From: Dipteris shenzhenensis
Taxonomy: Eukaryota > Polypodiophyta > Polypodiopsida > Gleicheniales
DNA length: 64,000 nucleotides
Reading direction: 5' to 3' (one strand)
Assembly: GCA_047967505.1 (NCBI GenBank)
Contig: CM106541.1
How positions within the stretch are numbered: position 1 is the stretch's first letter; each line of letters starts with the position of its first letter. The position numbers and the translations under genes were made by a program. The notes beneath the pieces are model-generated. The model was not told the DNA's origin and did not search any database. It was given only the letters and a program-made list of their open reading frames with translations. This document shows positions 13,201 to 24,836 of this stretch, piece by piece.

Positions 13201-13240
13201 GAAGGACATTCCCATTAAAGGGGTGTGATGGAATGTAATG
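10203..13240 (+). pseudogene. Copia-1 gag-pol pseudogene
   Basis: The gag start (MSTTSNLNLEAFAKLDNSNY) runs only to about 10310. It then jumps to sequence just after the protease active site, matching the relative at 52861 onward; about 1.1 kb including the zinc-knuckle region and the protease DSG triad is missing. Integrase remnants follow (GHVNFKYL, CEACCFDKQ, FIDDYS), then RT (KQAPRSWY; YVDD near 12270), RNase H (SSTKAKYRA) and a tail with KHIDVREHFIRE. Many in-frame stops, most of them TAG where Q or W is expected (for example 10338-10340, CAG in the relative). Not functional. Confidence 0.88.
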
Positions 13241-13316
13241 CTCAGTCCTTCTTCGATTCCCTAGAATCACCATCTTGAGGGAACGCCTACTTCATGATGT
13301 TGATCTTGAGAGAAGG

Positions 13317-13573
13317 TGTTGAGATTTCACGCTCAACATCGTGTGATCATGTGTGCATAGCACCATCATTGGATCATATGTGCATAGCACTAACCCAATA
13401 GACTGCTATGAAGGAAAGGGTTAGATGCCCTAACCCTAATCCTAAATGGGTTTGTATATGTTCTACATTTTCAACTAAATCTAGTGTACAGTTAGTCATT
13501 TGTGGTGTGCTCTCTAGCTATGCCCTCGCTCCTCATCTCCACTCTTCTCCTCTCCCCTCTTCATATTTTGTCA
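13317..13573 (+). repeat. 3' LTR of Copia-1
   Basis: Starts TGTTGAG after a polypurine tract and ends TTTTGTCA. It is about 9 bp shorter than the 5' LTR and has drifted from it at many sites, so the insertion is not recent. Confidence 0.9.
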
Positions 13574-13578
13574 TGCCT

Positions 13579-14060
13579 AAGGTCACCTTGAATGCTATTT
13601 CAAATGCCCTAATGCTGAACAAAACTCTTGATCCCAATTTGTTTTATTCTCTAAAATTGTCTTCTTCAAAGTTTAGAGTAAAATTTTGCTATAACTTTAT
13701 ACTTGTCCATTAGTTGGTAGATAATAAGTCCTTAAATTCTTGTGAACAATCATATGCAATGTTGTCAATTTGGTAATCACCTTATTCAAAAAATTAACAC
13801 CTTGACTAAAATCCAATTCAATCAGACAACCAAACCCGGTCATATGTAGGAAATCCTAGCCAGAGGATGCAAGGTTGTCCACATTGATGAATTAAGGGAT
13901 AATGTGTTAACTCTTAAAGACAAAAATAGCTTCTACATAATTGAAGCCATGGAGAATTTAGTCCTTGTCAATGAAACTTCACACGAAGTTATATAAGGAT
14001 GTACGCTCTAAAGACTAATGCAAGCTTCCTTCACAAGGAGTTAAACATGCTATGCATGTT
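13579..14060 (-). pseudogene. Gypsy remnant continuing beyond Copia-1 (integrase core)
   Basis: 13579-13614 completes tandem copy B. Beyond it the minus strand gives a degraded integrase core segment (FSQGVNFLNKVITKL then TTLHMIVHKNLRTYYLPTNG), resembling the 'DQGTHFxNxxI...YHPQANG' part of gypsy integrases. The order core then C-terminus on the minus strand is correct across the Copia-1 insertion. Confidence 0.55.
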
Positions 14061-14265
14061 TAAGTAAACACAACCACTTCAAAATCAAATGTTGACTAAG
14101 AGGCCCTAGCAACCGATACTTGTCAACAATGTGGTAGGAATTATTACAATACTAATCCTACTTCAAAGGTCATATTAAAGCACATTGTCACACAAAAGTG
14201 CATCCATATGCCTGACATCTACACTGATAAAGGTAGCAAAAATTATTGTTGGACAAAACCCTTCA

Positions 14266-15600
14266 TGGAAGGCTCTTCTTTTGATTAATCTTCATGAGTA
14301 GTGCTTGAATCCTATACTTTTATTAGCTATGAAGAACTTGACAGTGATTGGTGGCTCATATGAAGGCATTTTGATTGGAGGATCTATACGGCTGACTAAA
14401 CATGACTACCAAACATCATTTGCATGGCAAGAGCACATGGGAATTTTCAAAGGCTCTTGGAGACATGGTGGAACACCAATGTGGTATCACTAGATGCATT
14501 GAGTAGACAAGAAATGTAAGGATAACGAAGCTGACAAGTTTTGGTGACAAGATGAGAAAGTGATAGGCATGTTGAGATGCATGCTTGGACGACACTATTT
14601 CCATCACCTCCACATTTCAAAGTCAATGGTAAATAACTGGGTAATGCTTGAAGCTGTATTTGGTGTTAGAATGAAACATTCAAATGCTACCTAAAATAAG
14701 AACTTTTCAGTCTACAAATGAAAGAAAATGAGAGTCTAGGTACTTTCTTGAATTCAATAAAAGCAATACTGAAAAAATTAAGTGTAATAGGTACAAGAAT
14801 AGATCTAGATTATTCTAGAGCAATACTTCTTGCAAGTTTGCCTTCTTGATATTTTAAGACTATTAGAATTTTAAGGATGGATGATGACTTGGATTTTTGG
14901 GATGATGTGTCATTGTTACGGAGTGAAAAAAGCGGAGAAGAATCCTTAGAGACAAATGGTGAGCCAGCTTATGCAATAGAAGAGTAGAAAATCTCAAAGA
15001 AGGATAAGCAAGCTTGTGAGTATCAGGCCATGTAGAGAAACACTATTGGAAAAGACAAAGAGATGAGAAATAAAAAAGGCTTGCATTGTGGAAGATTCAA
15101 CCTGTGAAGGAACATAGTGAGTTTGCAACTATATTGGCTTATGGTTTTCATTTTTTAAGATTTGGCTCTATAGAGTATTCTCTTTACTAGCACCTGTGAA
15201 GAGTGGGCTTATGGTTTCCATTTTTAAAGATCTGGCTCCATAGGGTATTCTCCTTCCTAGCACTTGTTTTGTGTTCTGGTGGTTCAACAATTTTCATTTT
15301 AGTAGGCAAAGTTTTCGTGTTGAACTTTACACTTCATTTTTTCTCCCCCATTCAACTTCTAGGGGGAATGGGGGGGGCTTCCCTTCATTAAGGTTTGTGA
15401 GTGGTGCTTGAATCCTATATTCTAATTCAATTTGTCTAGTTGACATGAAGAACCTAGTAGTAATTAATAGTTCACAAAAAGACATTTTGATTGGAGAATC
15501 TATACGGCTGCCTAAGCATATGGCTGCCGAATGCCATCATCATGGCAAGTGCATGTGGGAGTTCTAAAAGGCTCATGGAGCCACAATGGAAACATTGACA
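14266..15600 (+). mobile_element. Possible gag-only terminal-repeat element (TR-GAG/TRIM-like)
   Basis: Two diverged direct repeats of about 220 bp (14266-14481 and 15369-15600) flank a decayed Copia-type gag (about 14620-14990). Gag shows a pattern like 'L.EFNK...ISVIGTRIDLDYSRAILLASLPS...LR.DDDLDFWDDVSLL.SE'. The second repeat follows a purine tract AGGGGGAA (15361-15368). The first is followed by TGGTATCA (PBS-like, 14482). No RT or integrase is present. Odd: the second repeat is also followed by TGGTATCA, and no clear TSD was found, so the boundaries are tentative. Confidence 0.45.
15120..15262 (+). repeat. Local tandem duplication, about 70-bp unit
   Basis: Two imperfect copies begin GGCTTATGGTTT near 15137 and 15207 and end in TTAC/CCTTCCTAGCACxTGT. 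They lie just before the 3' terminal repeat of the gag-only element. Confidence 0.7.
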
Positions 15601-17585
15601 TGGTATCACTATATGCATTGGTTGCATTGCATGTGCACGATGATGCTTCTCAAAGGTTTGTTTATTTCAAGAGCCAAGCTAGTTTTTGATCAGCTTATAG
15701 AGTGAGAGCAGCTACACAACCTTCGATCGCACATTCGAGTCCACTATGGCTCTTCCTTGTGAGCTAGGCTTGCTCAATTGGTCTACTAGTAGTTTGATGT
15801 AGGAGGTCATGTCATACTAGCTTAGCTGAGTAGTTCATAGAATTAGAGTTTTTTTGTAATTGGCAACAAACAATCCAAGTAGTAGTGTGGCATGTCCATG
15901 ATATTACAGTCAACTTTGTCTCTCTATTTTTCTTTAATACAATAGCATTTTTGGTCTACCGTATTGATTCCTCCTTGAACTTTGTGTGTGAAATAAGTTC
16001 ATGTAAGCTGCATGTGATAATAGAAGGGAGAGAAGATTTTAGTCCAGCACAATCTTAGGTCCTATTTTTCGACACTTTCAACTATTTTTCACAAACAAAG
16101 TAGACAAATGATATTTAACTTGTTTTAGATTTTACTATGCAATTAATTCCTCAACATGAGGCATTCCAAGCAAATAATCTACAAGGATTCAACAATTTTA
16201 AAAAAGTTACAACATGCATAGTGCATCCAATGCACTGAACATCTATGATGTAATACATCAATCTTTGACATCAATTATAGTTAGCATCAATCAAAGATTC
16301 TTCATCTCATGATAGAACCATGTAGTGTTCACACTTGTGCATATAGCTCCAACAATTTCTCCAGCATAAAAACATATGGATATGCTACATGAATCCTAAC
16401 ATAGGTCCTAGTACCTTCATACTACTCCAACACATAGGGCATAGAACCTTGCTTTAACAAATTATCATGATCTAATATTCATCAGCAAGATTTAAAATCA
16501 ATTACTCTCATATATGAAATTCTTGTGACAGGATTTGTTGAGTAGTTGGATATGAAATTGAAACATGGCATAGATGTTAATTATATCTTCCAATCAATTC
16601 TAATTTGGACTTTAACAATTCTTTACTGTGTAGTTTAGCCCAAAAACCATAAATTTTAGATAATCCTATGTGTTCCATGGCATTACACCCATAGTGACTC
16701 TCACTATTGTGGCAAAATCTACATTGATCCCTTCCTTGGTAGAGTCCATAAAGACCTATGTGTCTGCAATTAGGCATTTTTCTAAGAACATAATAGTGGA
16801 CTATCAAAATGAGATTTGGTCAATGTTTTTCACTATATCTCATAGCAACTTAGACAACAAAGGCAAAGCATTGAGGATTGAAGTTGGACACATTAATGAC
16901 ATCATGTCTCATGTGTTATTATACAAAAATTCTATCAAAAACTTTCAACTTGATGATTTCATTAGTAAACTTGAGCTAGTCATGCTCAATGCAACAAATG
17001 TTTCTTAGATGCTCGAGTCTCCACCATCAACAATCGTTCAAAGCCATAGTGCTAAAAGTGCTCCACTGATAGCACTTTTTCATTTCTCCTTAATAGTAAA
17101 TTGGCTATTTTTTAAAGACATGTGTCTTATAGAAGCAAATTTTCCATTTTCTTATTTGACCAAATTTTTATGTTGTATACAAAGAATCAAAACAAAAATT
17201 ATGTAAGTTCAGTTTCAAATTAGAAAGGTTTTGTTGAGACTATGTGAATTGCACTATGTGCATAGAGTATTCAAAAAGTGTTACAAAGTCCTCCCCCCCA
17301 CTCTACTCTCTTCATCTCCCTATCCCTCATTCTACCATCTTCAACAATTATGGTCCCGGTTCCACCTCAAAAATTTGTGTCATCCATTTGATTTGCATTA
17401 GTGTTAACACATATGGAATGCATTAATTGTTATTGGTGAGCATAAGGCACTTGCAAAAAGAATAGAGAATAGAGAGTGGAGTGAACTAGAGTGAACCAAA
17501 ATGTCAAATTCACATTGCAAAAAGTGTAAGTACACACACTTGGTTATGTTCCCTCACACATAATAAAGTGTGAGCATGTATAAGC
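15601..17585. other. Decayed repeat-like DNA, no gene assigned
   Basis: The largest open frame (16670-17008, 112 aa, plus strand) has no domain I recognise and lies in AT-rich sequence; it may be an old element fragment. Nothing else is supported. Confidence 0.4.
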
Positions 17586-17589
17586 TGAT

Positions 17590-17840
17590 AGATCAGTCAC
17601 CAAGTGGAAGTAAGCCTAAACAAATTTTATCTAGGTAAAGCCTTCATGAAAAGATCCACAAATTCTAATGTCTAGGATAGTAGATCAATTTGATCTCTCC
17701 TTCATGCAATCTCTCTTTGACATAGTGATAATGTATCTCAATGTGTTTCATGTAGGCATGAAATACAAGGCTCTATGCTACTACAATAGCACTAGACTAG
17801 TGCGTGTTGGAAATAAATCCACACATCTAGACTGAATGAG
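17590..17840 (-). pseudogene. Copia RNase H C-terminal fragment
   Basis: On the minus strand a degraded frame resembles the usual Copia end 'KHIEVxYHFVRE...G.I.L.YV.T..q.aDifTKal'. It reads MKHIEIHYHYVKERLHEGEI, then a frame with FVDLFMKAF. No LTR was identified next to it. Confidence 0.5.
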
Positions 17841-18480
17841 TTAATTTGTTTGAATCCTCGCCTTGGTAAGAGATGTTTTCATAAAGTAGATAGACTAAAG
17901 GACATCCATCACCTTAAGGATTTGGTGTTTGGATGGCTAGACCAGATCGTGGAAATCAATGGTTAAGTTCGCTCAACCTCATGGGAAGGGGTGGTGTTGG
18001 TCGAACACTATAGTTACACATCAATGAATCGGTTAAATACAAGCATGAGGGCAATGGGCTAGGCAAGTTTTAGATGAGGTTGCTTTACATTGGATATGGT
18101 TGCTTCACCCTCAAGGAACTCATCAAACTATATTCGCCACGAGATGAAGTTAACCTTGCAAGTATCATTCCTCTATGCATAGCATGTCCAATGAAGTCTT
18201 TACACCCTTGGTATATATTTGCATGCACCACTGTGACTACTGCTAGGCACTCTTATGTGATTTAACTTGATCGAAGTTCCTATTGATTCCAAAGAAATGG
18301 TACAAGAAGATATTAAAGTTTTATTGGCTCATCATGGTCCAAACACAATAAATGTTATTTTCTATTTCTATTCAAGAAATGACGAATCTAAAATGACATG
18401 TACTTGTATAACTCATCCCTATGTTCTAGGTTAGCTAACCATGCATACATCAAGGTGAGTTTATGATATTTTCCATGGTC
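17841..18480. other. Repeat-like intergenic stretch
   Basis: No recognisable gene. It is the left flank of Copia-2; the same target sequence resumes after 21141. Confidence 0.4.
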
Positions 18481-18653
18481 TGAGAGTGCTCTCAACGGAA
18501 GCAAGAACGAAAGAAGGAGAGAGAGAGAGACAGAGAGCCACACAAGTTTTGGTGGGTGCAAAACCACCCTAATCTTCTTTTTCATTCATTTATATATGTG
18601 TTTGAGTATTGTACATAATTGGGGTAAAGGCACAGTGACCTTTAACTGCCACA
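18481..18653 (-). repeat. 3' LTR of Copia-2
   Basis: On the plus strand it starts TGAGAGTGCTCTCAAC and ends CTGCCACA. It is homologous to the 175-bp Copia-3 LTR. Confidence 0.92.
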
Positions 18654-18719
18654 ACCTCCCACTTAAAGGTCCCACTTAAAGGATAATGTGCCTTTAAGGG
18701 AGAACAACCAGTGAGCATA

Positions 18720-20860
18720 CTATCCAATGCCCATCAATACACGGCAGTACTCAAACCGCTGACTAGGTAGACTCTTCGTCAGCATATCTGTAGGGTTATC
18801 ATCTATATGAACCTTGACAAGCTCTATGCGCTTGTCCTCAAGTACCTCCCTGATGAAATGGTACCTGACCTCAATGTGTTTGGTCTTTGCATGAAAGACC
18901 GGATTCCGTGCTAGCTGAATAGCACTCATGGAATCACTATGCAATGTCGGTACACCTGTATGAATCCCCAAATCTCCCATTAGCCGATCAAGCCATATAG
19001 CCTCATTGCAACCCTCTGTGGCTGCAACATACTCAGCCTCTGTGGTAGACAATGCAATGCAATTCTGTGCGTGAGACATCCACGACACTGCACCACCTGC
19101 AAAGGTGAACACATAACTAGAAGTGATCTCCTACTATCCACATGCCCTGCATAGTCTGAATCTGTGTACCCAAATACACGCATGTCTCCTTTACCAAAGC
19201 AGATGCACATCTCCTTGGTACCCTTCATATACCTCATGATGCACTTAACTGCCTCCCAATGCCTCTTTCCTGGATTAGCCATATACCGGCTAACAACTCC
19301 CATTGCAAATGCAATGTCTGGTCTAGTAGCTATCATAGCATACATAAGACTCCCAACTGCTGATGCATAAGGAACCTTGGCCATCATGGCCCTTTCCTCA
19401 TCTGATTTGGGACTATCTATATGACTCAGTTTTACATATGGAGGCAATGGAGTACTCACTGCCTTCCCCCCCTCCATATTGAAATGCTGTAATACTTTTG
19501 TAACATACTCTTTTTGTGAAAGCCAAAGGAGTTTCCTACTTCGATCATGCGTGATGCGCATACCAAGAATATGACCTGCAAGTCCCAAATCCTTCATATC
19601 AAAGGCCTCATGCAACTTGGCCTTTAATGCATCTAGCTCATAAGTATTCTTGCTAGCCAATAGCATATCATCTACATATAGTGCCAAGATTATCAGGCTA
19701 TTATCCTTAGCCCTTTTAGTGTAGAGGCAATGATCAATTTCACTCCTTCTAAAACCCTAGGACCGAATGAAAGCATCAAACTTCTGATACCATTCTCTAG
19801 GCACTTGCTTAAGACCATAGCGACTCTTCTTCAGCTTGCAAACTAAATGCTCTTTGCCCTTTTCTTCAAAGCCTTCCGGCTGCACCATGTAAATTTCCTC
19901 ATGCAAATCCCCATGCAAGAAAGCTGTCTTGATATCCATCTGCATAAGCTCCATATCCTCTACTGCCACTAGTCCAAGCATGCATCTAAGTGTGGTCATC
20001 TTCACAACCGGAGAGAATATCTCATCAAAGTCCACACCCTTCTCTTGCTTGAACCCTTTAGCAACCAAACGGGCCTTATACCTAGGCACATCATCACCTG
20101 TGACCTTCATTTTGAAGACCCATTTACATGGCAATGCTTTCTTTCCATGTGGCAAAGAAACCAAGTCCCAAGTCTTATTCTTCATAAGTGAACTCATCTT
20201 TGATTGCATAGCATACTCCCACTTGCGTTGATCCTTGTGCATCATAGCCTCTCTGTAGCAAGAAGGCTCCCCGCAATCAGTAAGCATCACATAGTCTACC
20301 CCTGGAACAAACCTATCAGGCGGTCTAGACACTCTAGATGATCTTCTCAAAGGCATTTCAGCTTGCTGTCCCACTTGCATATCAACCACATTTGGCTCAT
20401 CATTTCCACCAATAGATGATCCATCATCTACCCTTGATTGTATACCTGTGGGAGTACTTGGTGGTACCATTTCTTGCACATTTGGTGCATGGACAGCTTG
20501 CTGTCTATCAACATATGCAGGTGGATTCACATCCTGGAAAGTGATTCTCCTCATTTCCACATCCCTCATGGGTGCCTTATGCATCTTCTTCTCATTAAAG
20601 ACTACATCATGGCTGCGTATGATCTTCTTTGCTTCTAGATCCCAGAGACGATAGCCCATCTCTCCACTTTCACCATAACCCAGAAAGATGCATTTCCTAG
20701 ACTTAGGATCTAGCTTCTTTCGGAGCTCTTTTGGCACATATGCATATGCCTCACACCTAAATATACGCAAATGAGAGTAAGAGGGCTTCTTGCCACTCCA
20801 TGCCTCTTCAGGAATACCACCATCCAAACTCTTACTAGGTGATCTATTGATCACATGCAC
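18720..20860 (-). pseudogene. Copia-2 partial pol (integrase C-term, RT, RNase H)
   Basis: It begins within integrase at HVINRSPSKSLDGG, continues through the 'FGCEAYA...FLGYGESGEMGYRLWD' zone, an RT core (CKWVFKMK, QMDIKTAFLHG), YVDD near 19675 and RNase H (STTEAEYVAA). A TAG at 19757-19759 replaces the CAG seen at the same codon in Copia-3 (60383-60385) and in this element's own duplicated RT piece. A frameshift near 19110 separates two overlapping RNase H frames. It cannot make a complete pol but keeps LTRs for mobilisation in trans. Confidence 0.88.
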
Positions 20861-20963
20861 TGCAGGTTATTATCCTTAGCCCTTTTAGTGTAGAGGCAGT
20901 GATCAATTTCACTCCTTCTAAAACCCTGGGAGCGAATGAAAGCATCAAACCTCTGATAGCAGT

Positions 20964-21136
20964 TGAGAGTGCTCTCAACAGAAGCAAGAACGGAAGAAGG
21001 AGAGAGAGAGAGACACAGAGCCACACAAGTTTTGGTGGGTGCAGAACCACCCTAATCTTCTTTTTCATTCATTTATATGTGTGTTTGAGTATTGTACATA
21101 ACTGGGGTAAAGGCACAGTGACCTTTAACCCCCACA
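20964..21136 (-). repeat. 5' LTR of Copia-2
   Basis: Starts TGAGAGTGCTCTCAAC on the plus strand and ends CCCCCACA. Separated by two bases from the PBS-like motif, the same spacing as in Copia-3. Confidence 0.92.
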
Positions 21137-21141
21137 TGGTC

Positions 21142-22011
21142 TTGACCTTAGTTCATTAACAAAAGGTGCTTTCCAAAGCATTTCAATTCTACAACTCCAG
21201 GTTACATCATTCTTCCATAGGTAATAGCTTTATTATTTTCGTGTTGTACTGATTAGCCAGGCATAATCTTTATGTTCCCTTGTTTGGCCTTATTTAGGAG
21301 CCTCATGGGATCTATTATCTCAATACTTAATGAAAGGTATTCGAGGCTAAAGATAGAGTATAATGCTACTTTGTGGACATTGAAAGGCCTTCAAGACCTT
21401 ACGATAGTGCACACCAAACAAGGAGCGTTGGAGTGAATGGTTCTATCCCACCTCTAAGCCCCCAAGGAGAGCACTGTGAAATGATACCTACATAGGATAG
21501 GGAGACAAGGAAGCTGTCATATGGGCGGCACGAGAAGAAAATGCCACATGGGCAGCTCTTGATGGAGAGGATTATTGAAGACTCCATTGACAGCATATGG
21601 GTTTACACACTGGCAATACCAAGGGGTGTCAACATGGCTGTTTTCGAGGCATCATACTACTAGGATTCCCAAACAAGACCCCAATCGGTTCTACAAAAAG
21701 CTCAAATTATGCATAGAACACAAATAACTATCAACAATTGCTGTGTAGTCTTGTATTCTAGTTTCAATCCCCCCCCCCCCTAGCTTATTCTAGTTTCAGT
21801 CAACAAAGATTCTAGTTTAAGCTTTTAGTGTCGACGTGACTCTAAAGGGTGTACCAAAGAACTACCTGAGACATTTTCCACATTATATATTTTGATTCTA
21901 GATAAAGCTTTTAGTGTGGATGTGACTACCAAACAACTACATCAAACATTTTCCACATGATATAGTTTGATTTGTGTCTCAGAGGCCTCCTTGGCCTTGC
22001 ATGGATGTTAA

Positions 22012-22014
<3 letters not shown>
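21142..22014. other. Intergenic, no gene seen
   Basis: Right flank of Copia-2. It contains a C homopolymer (21770-21780) and no convincing coding region. Confidence 0.4.
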
Positions 22015-22094
<80 letters not shown>

Positions 22095-22097
22095 ATC

Positions 22098-22136
<39 letters not shown>

Positions 22137-22157
22137 ATCTATCTATCTATCTATCTA
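22015..22157. repeat. Compound microsatellite (CT)n(CTTT)n(CTAT)n
   Basis: About 75 bases of CT, then CTTT tetranucleotides, then CTAT tetranucleotides. Frames across it encode only Leu/Ser/Tyr repeats. Probably highly length-variable. Confidence 0.95.
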
Positions 22158-22779
22158 CTCCTTCTTGATGTCCCAAGACACAAAGATCAACTCATACGAT
22201 CACAGACAGAGCACATGAGGGACCGACCAAGTGGTTTTATTCTCTGGTGACCCAAGAGAAAATCTATTACTTTGTAGCAAGAAATCAAAGACCTTACAAG
22301 GAAAGTGCAAGACATGGAGAGTAATTGAAAATAAGAAATTATTGCAAAGGTCATACACAAATGTAATGAATCTCCACTAGCACCGGTACTTGTTTCCATG
22401 TTTAAGGACATGATCACAATCAAATGAGCTCAATGAAGCAACAAAAGGTTGCCAGCAACAACGCAATGGAGCGGACCCCTATGCGGAAGTCAGAGAGCAA
22501 GAATTTGAGGCATGCAATAAGAAAATCTTATGCATCAGGGGAGGGATGCCTTCCTCATGATGATGAGGAGAAAGACATAGATGACATAATCATATGTCTT
22601 AGAAAGGAAGTATCACACAGTTGCCGCCTGTCTCCTAGTGGGAGAAATATGGCAACCGTACTCGTACTTTGTTAAGAGACAAGTTACGTCACTAGTTAGT
22701 AGTTAAGCAATTTGAAGCTTTATATACTACAAATAAGTTTAACATTATAATAAGTTACTAAGACCTATCTCTACTTAAA

Positions 22780-23266
22780 TGGCTTATGGCAGAAATGCCT
22801 TGCTATACGTGTTCTCTCACAGGACTGCAATTCGGGTCCTTGTGAGAAGAACTAGAGCACTTGGGCCCTCTTTCACACAAAGAAGAGGAACAGATTAAGC
22901 ACGGCTCAATTGGAGCAGTTGGTGTTTTGTCATTACAACCTCCATCTCCTTGAGTTTGCCACCGGCTGCCCCAAACCTCACCAAGTGAATGTAGACAAGG
23001 TGGACGTGGAGAAGATGAAGGCCATACCAAACATCCCACAGGAGGAGCTGGACATATACTCCATGTTATATAAGGAGCTGTCAGTACCAACACAGCGCAC
23101 ATGATCGTAGGCTCAGCCATCTGGAGATGGTGCTAGTACTTCAATTGCACCGGATCTTGACGCTAATGATTCTTCTTCAGTAGACAGTGACACCAATGCC
23201 TCAAGCTCATCTGAGGAGGTAGAGGATGACGATGATAAGTCCATGGATGATGCAGATGATCAGTAG
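22780..23266 (+). pseudogene. hAT transposase C-terminal fragment (dimerisation domain)
   Basis: The plus-strand frame shows the hAT C-terminal signature: RVLSQDCNSGPCEKN, then TAG, then STWALFHTKKRNRL and a LEQLVFCHYNLHLLEF block. An acidic tail rich in S/D/E follows, with stop at 23264-23266. The TAG at 22853-22855 sits where the conserved Trp of ERNW is expected. No upstream DUF659 or zinc-finger part was found. Related in layout to the hAT copy at 54-63 kb. Confidence 0.7.
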
Positions 23267-24836
23267 TATTGTACCTTGGTCCTTGACTACAACTGTATAG
23301 TGCTAGCCTACTCCTAGTCATGACACTTCAAATGCATCATGCATGATGCATCCTACACTATGTTGTTTCTTTTTTAATGATACATACTGAGTATACTTTG
23401 GACCAACCGACGGTGGCAATTGGCTGCTTTTTTTATATCATCCATGGGTACTTTCATTTTGGCATGACTCATGAGTCATGATCATGGAATTTGTGGATCA
23501 TGATCATCTATGGATGCTTTATTCAAGTTTCAACTTGTATACTTCAAACTTCTAAAATTCAGACTGTTGTAACTTCAGACTTGTTAGAAGTTTGAACTTG
23601 GAACTTAATTCAGAAACATGTTGATTGTTAAAGCATCATTCTTGGACAATAGATGATACTAGATAAATCAGTCATCATAGGAATTTAGAATCATAGAAGC
23701 ATGCATGATGCTTCAAGTATAGATAATTGTATTATATATAATTTGCACTCTAGTGATGATTGTATTATATATATATATATATAAATTATACATAAATTGT
23801 ACCATATTGCCGTTTCTTCCATTTCTGTTTTGGCGCCTTTTCACCAGGTTTTCCCATTTCCGTTTCTTCCGTTTCCATTTCGGCTCACAACTATGCATAT
23901 ATATATCAATACATGAATTACAATCATGTCAAGTAACGATAAACCAGGTAGCTTCCTATTTGTTTCTCTATATCAGTGCCAATTTAGTCCATAAGGAAAT
24001 TATTAGAAATGGGCTTCAATAGATGGAAAAGATTTACGAGCAAGGCTTTGAAGGTCTTAAATGCTCTTCTGTTGTAAAAATATGAGAGTTTTAGATAATT
24101 TTACATACAAGCTTACATATATGAAAGATCTTCGTAAGCTTCACATGTCAATGCGGATGCAACTTCAAAAAGTGGTAAAGCCTAACTACTATCTCGCTCC
24201 AACTGAAAATGTAAACGTAGAGGAATCATATCATACACCTAATTTGGCAAAAAACCAATCAAAACTAAATTTCCAAACACTTCATGGAGCAGTTATGGTA
24301 AGTTATCGTTGAGCCCCAACATTGTCCTCCTGAGGAAGGGTGTTGAGGATGCCATCTCAATATCATCTTGTGGTGGTTCTCTTTTTTTTTATTTTTTTTG
24401 GGGAGGGGGGGGGGGATTATCTAACCTTTGACATGCAAGGACTCGTCTCCTACATGATCATGTCCTAGGGGTAACTCTGATGCCTACAAAGAAGAATTTT
24501 TTTTCTTAAAGCCCATAAAAAATCAACTGATCTATGGAGCAAAATCAGACGCAGTCCTAGCACCAGCGTTTAAAATACATCTCTCTCCTTTCCTATATAT
24601 GTGTCCACATGGGACAAAATAGATCATACTAAATGTCACAATCGTAGCATGCTCTCATTTTCTTTAATGAAATATCATTTTAAGAACTGAGATATGGTAC
24701 TGTTCAAGTGTGAATAATATCAAATACAATCAATCAATTCAGCAGTATTCTATGTAGTCATACAATCATGGGGAGATATCAAACTCCTCACTTGATTTAC
24801 AACAAGAATGCTGAAGTGGCAGAGACATGTAGTACA
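23267..24836. other. Intergenic, low-complexity and palindromic tracts
   Basis: Contains a (TA)n run at 23764-23784, a perfect 16-bp palindrome ATGACTCATGAGTCAT at 23464-23479, and a G homopolymer near 24406-24415. The last 150 bases lie downstream of the aldo-keto reductase stop and should include its 3' UTR. No other gene is supported. Confidence 0.5.

Larger units (their letters stand above)
7344..13573 (+). mobile_element. Copia-1, Ty1/copia LTR retrotransposon, degenerate
   Basis: 6.2-kb element with a perfect 5-bp target duplication TGCCT (7339-7343 and 13574-13578). Order: 5' LTR, PBS (7610, TGGTACCAGAGC, one mismatch to the tRNA-iMet PBS TGGTATCAGAGC), long noncoding leader to 10202, gag start at 10203, internal deletion, integrase, RT, RNase H, purine tract GAGAGAAGG (13308-13316), 3' LTR. 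It is inserted in gypsy copy B. It is non-autonomous because gag and the protease active site are deleted and pol carries many stops. Confidence 0.92.
18481..21136 (-). mobile_element. Copia-2, rearranged Copia element of the Copia-3 family
   Basis: 2.66-kb element with LTRs at 20964-21136 (5') and 18481-18653 (3') and a perfect target duplication TGGTC (18476-18480 and 21137-21141). Internal order on the minus strand: PBS-like TGCTATCAGAGG, then about 90 bp of RT coding sequence, then a jump to the integrase C-terminus and onward through RT and RNase H to the purine tract and 3' LTR. Leader, gag, protease and most of integrase are absent. The RT segment is therefore present twice (20866-20961 and about 19690-19790). 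The LTRs differ at roughly 8 of 173 positions. Confidence 0.9.

Noticed and set aside
21972-22250. Leu/Ser-rich and Cys/Val-rich proteins over microsatellites (also 63390-63614)
   Set aside because: They are translations of (CT)n and (TG)n repeats.
23464-23479. Perfect 16-bp palindrome ATGACTCATGAGTCAT as a regulatory site
   Set aside because: It contains a TGACTCA bZIP-type core but has no gene nearby to regulate and no repeat of the motif, so function cannot be argued.
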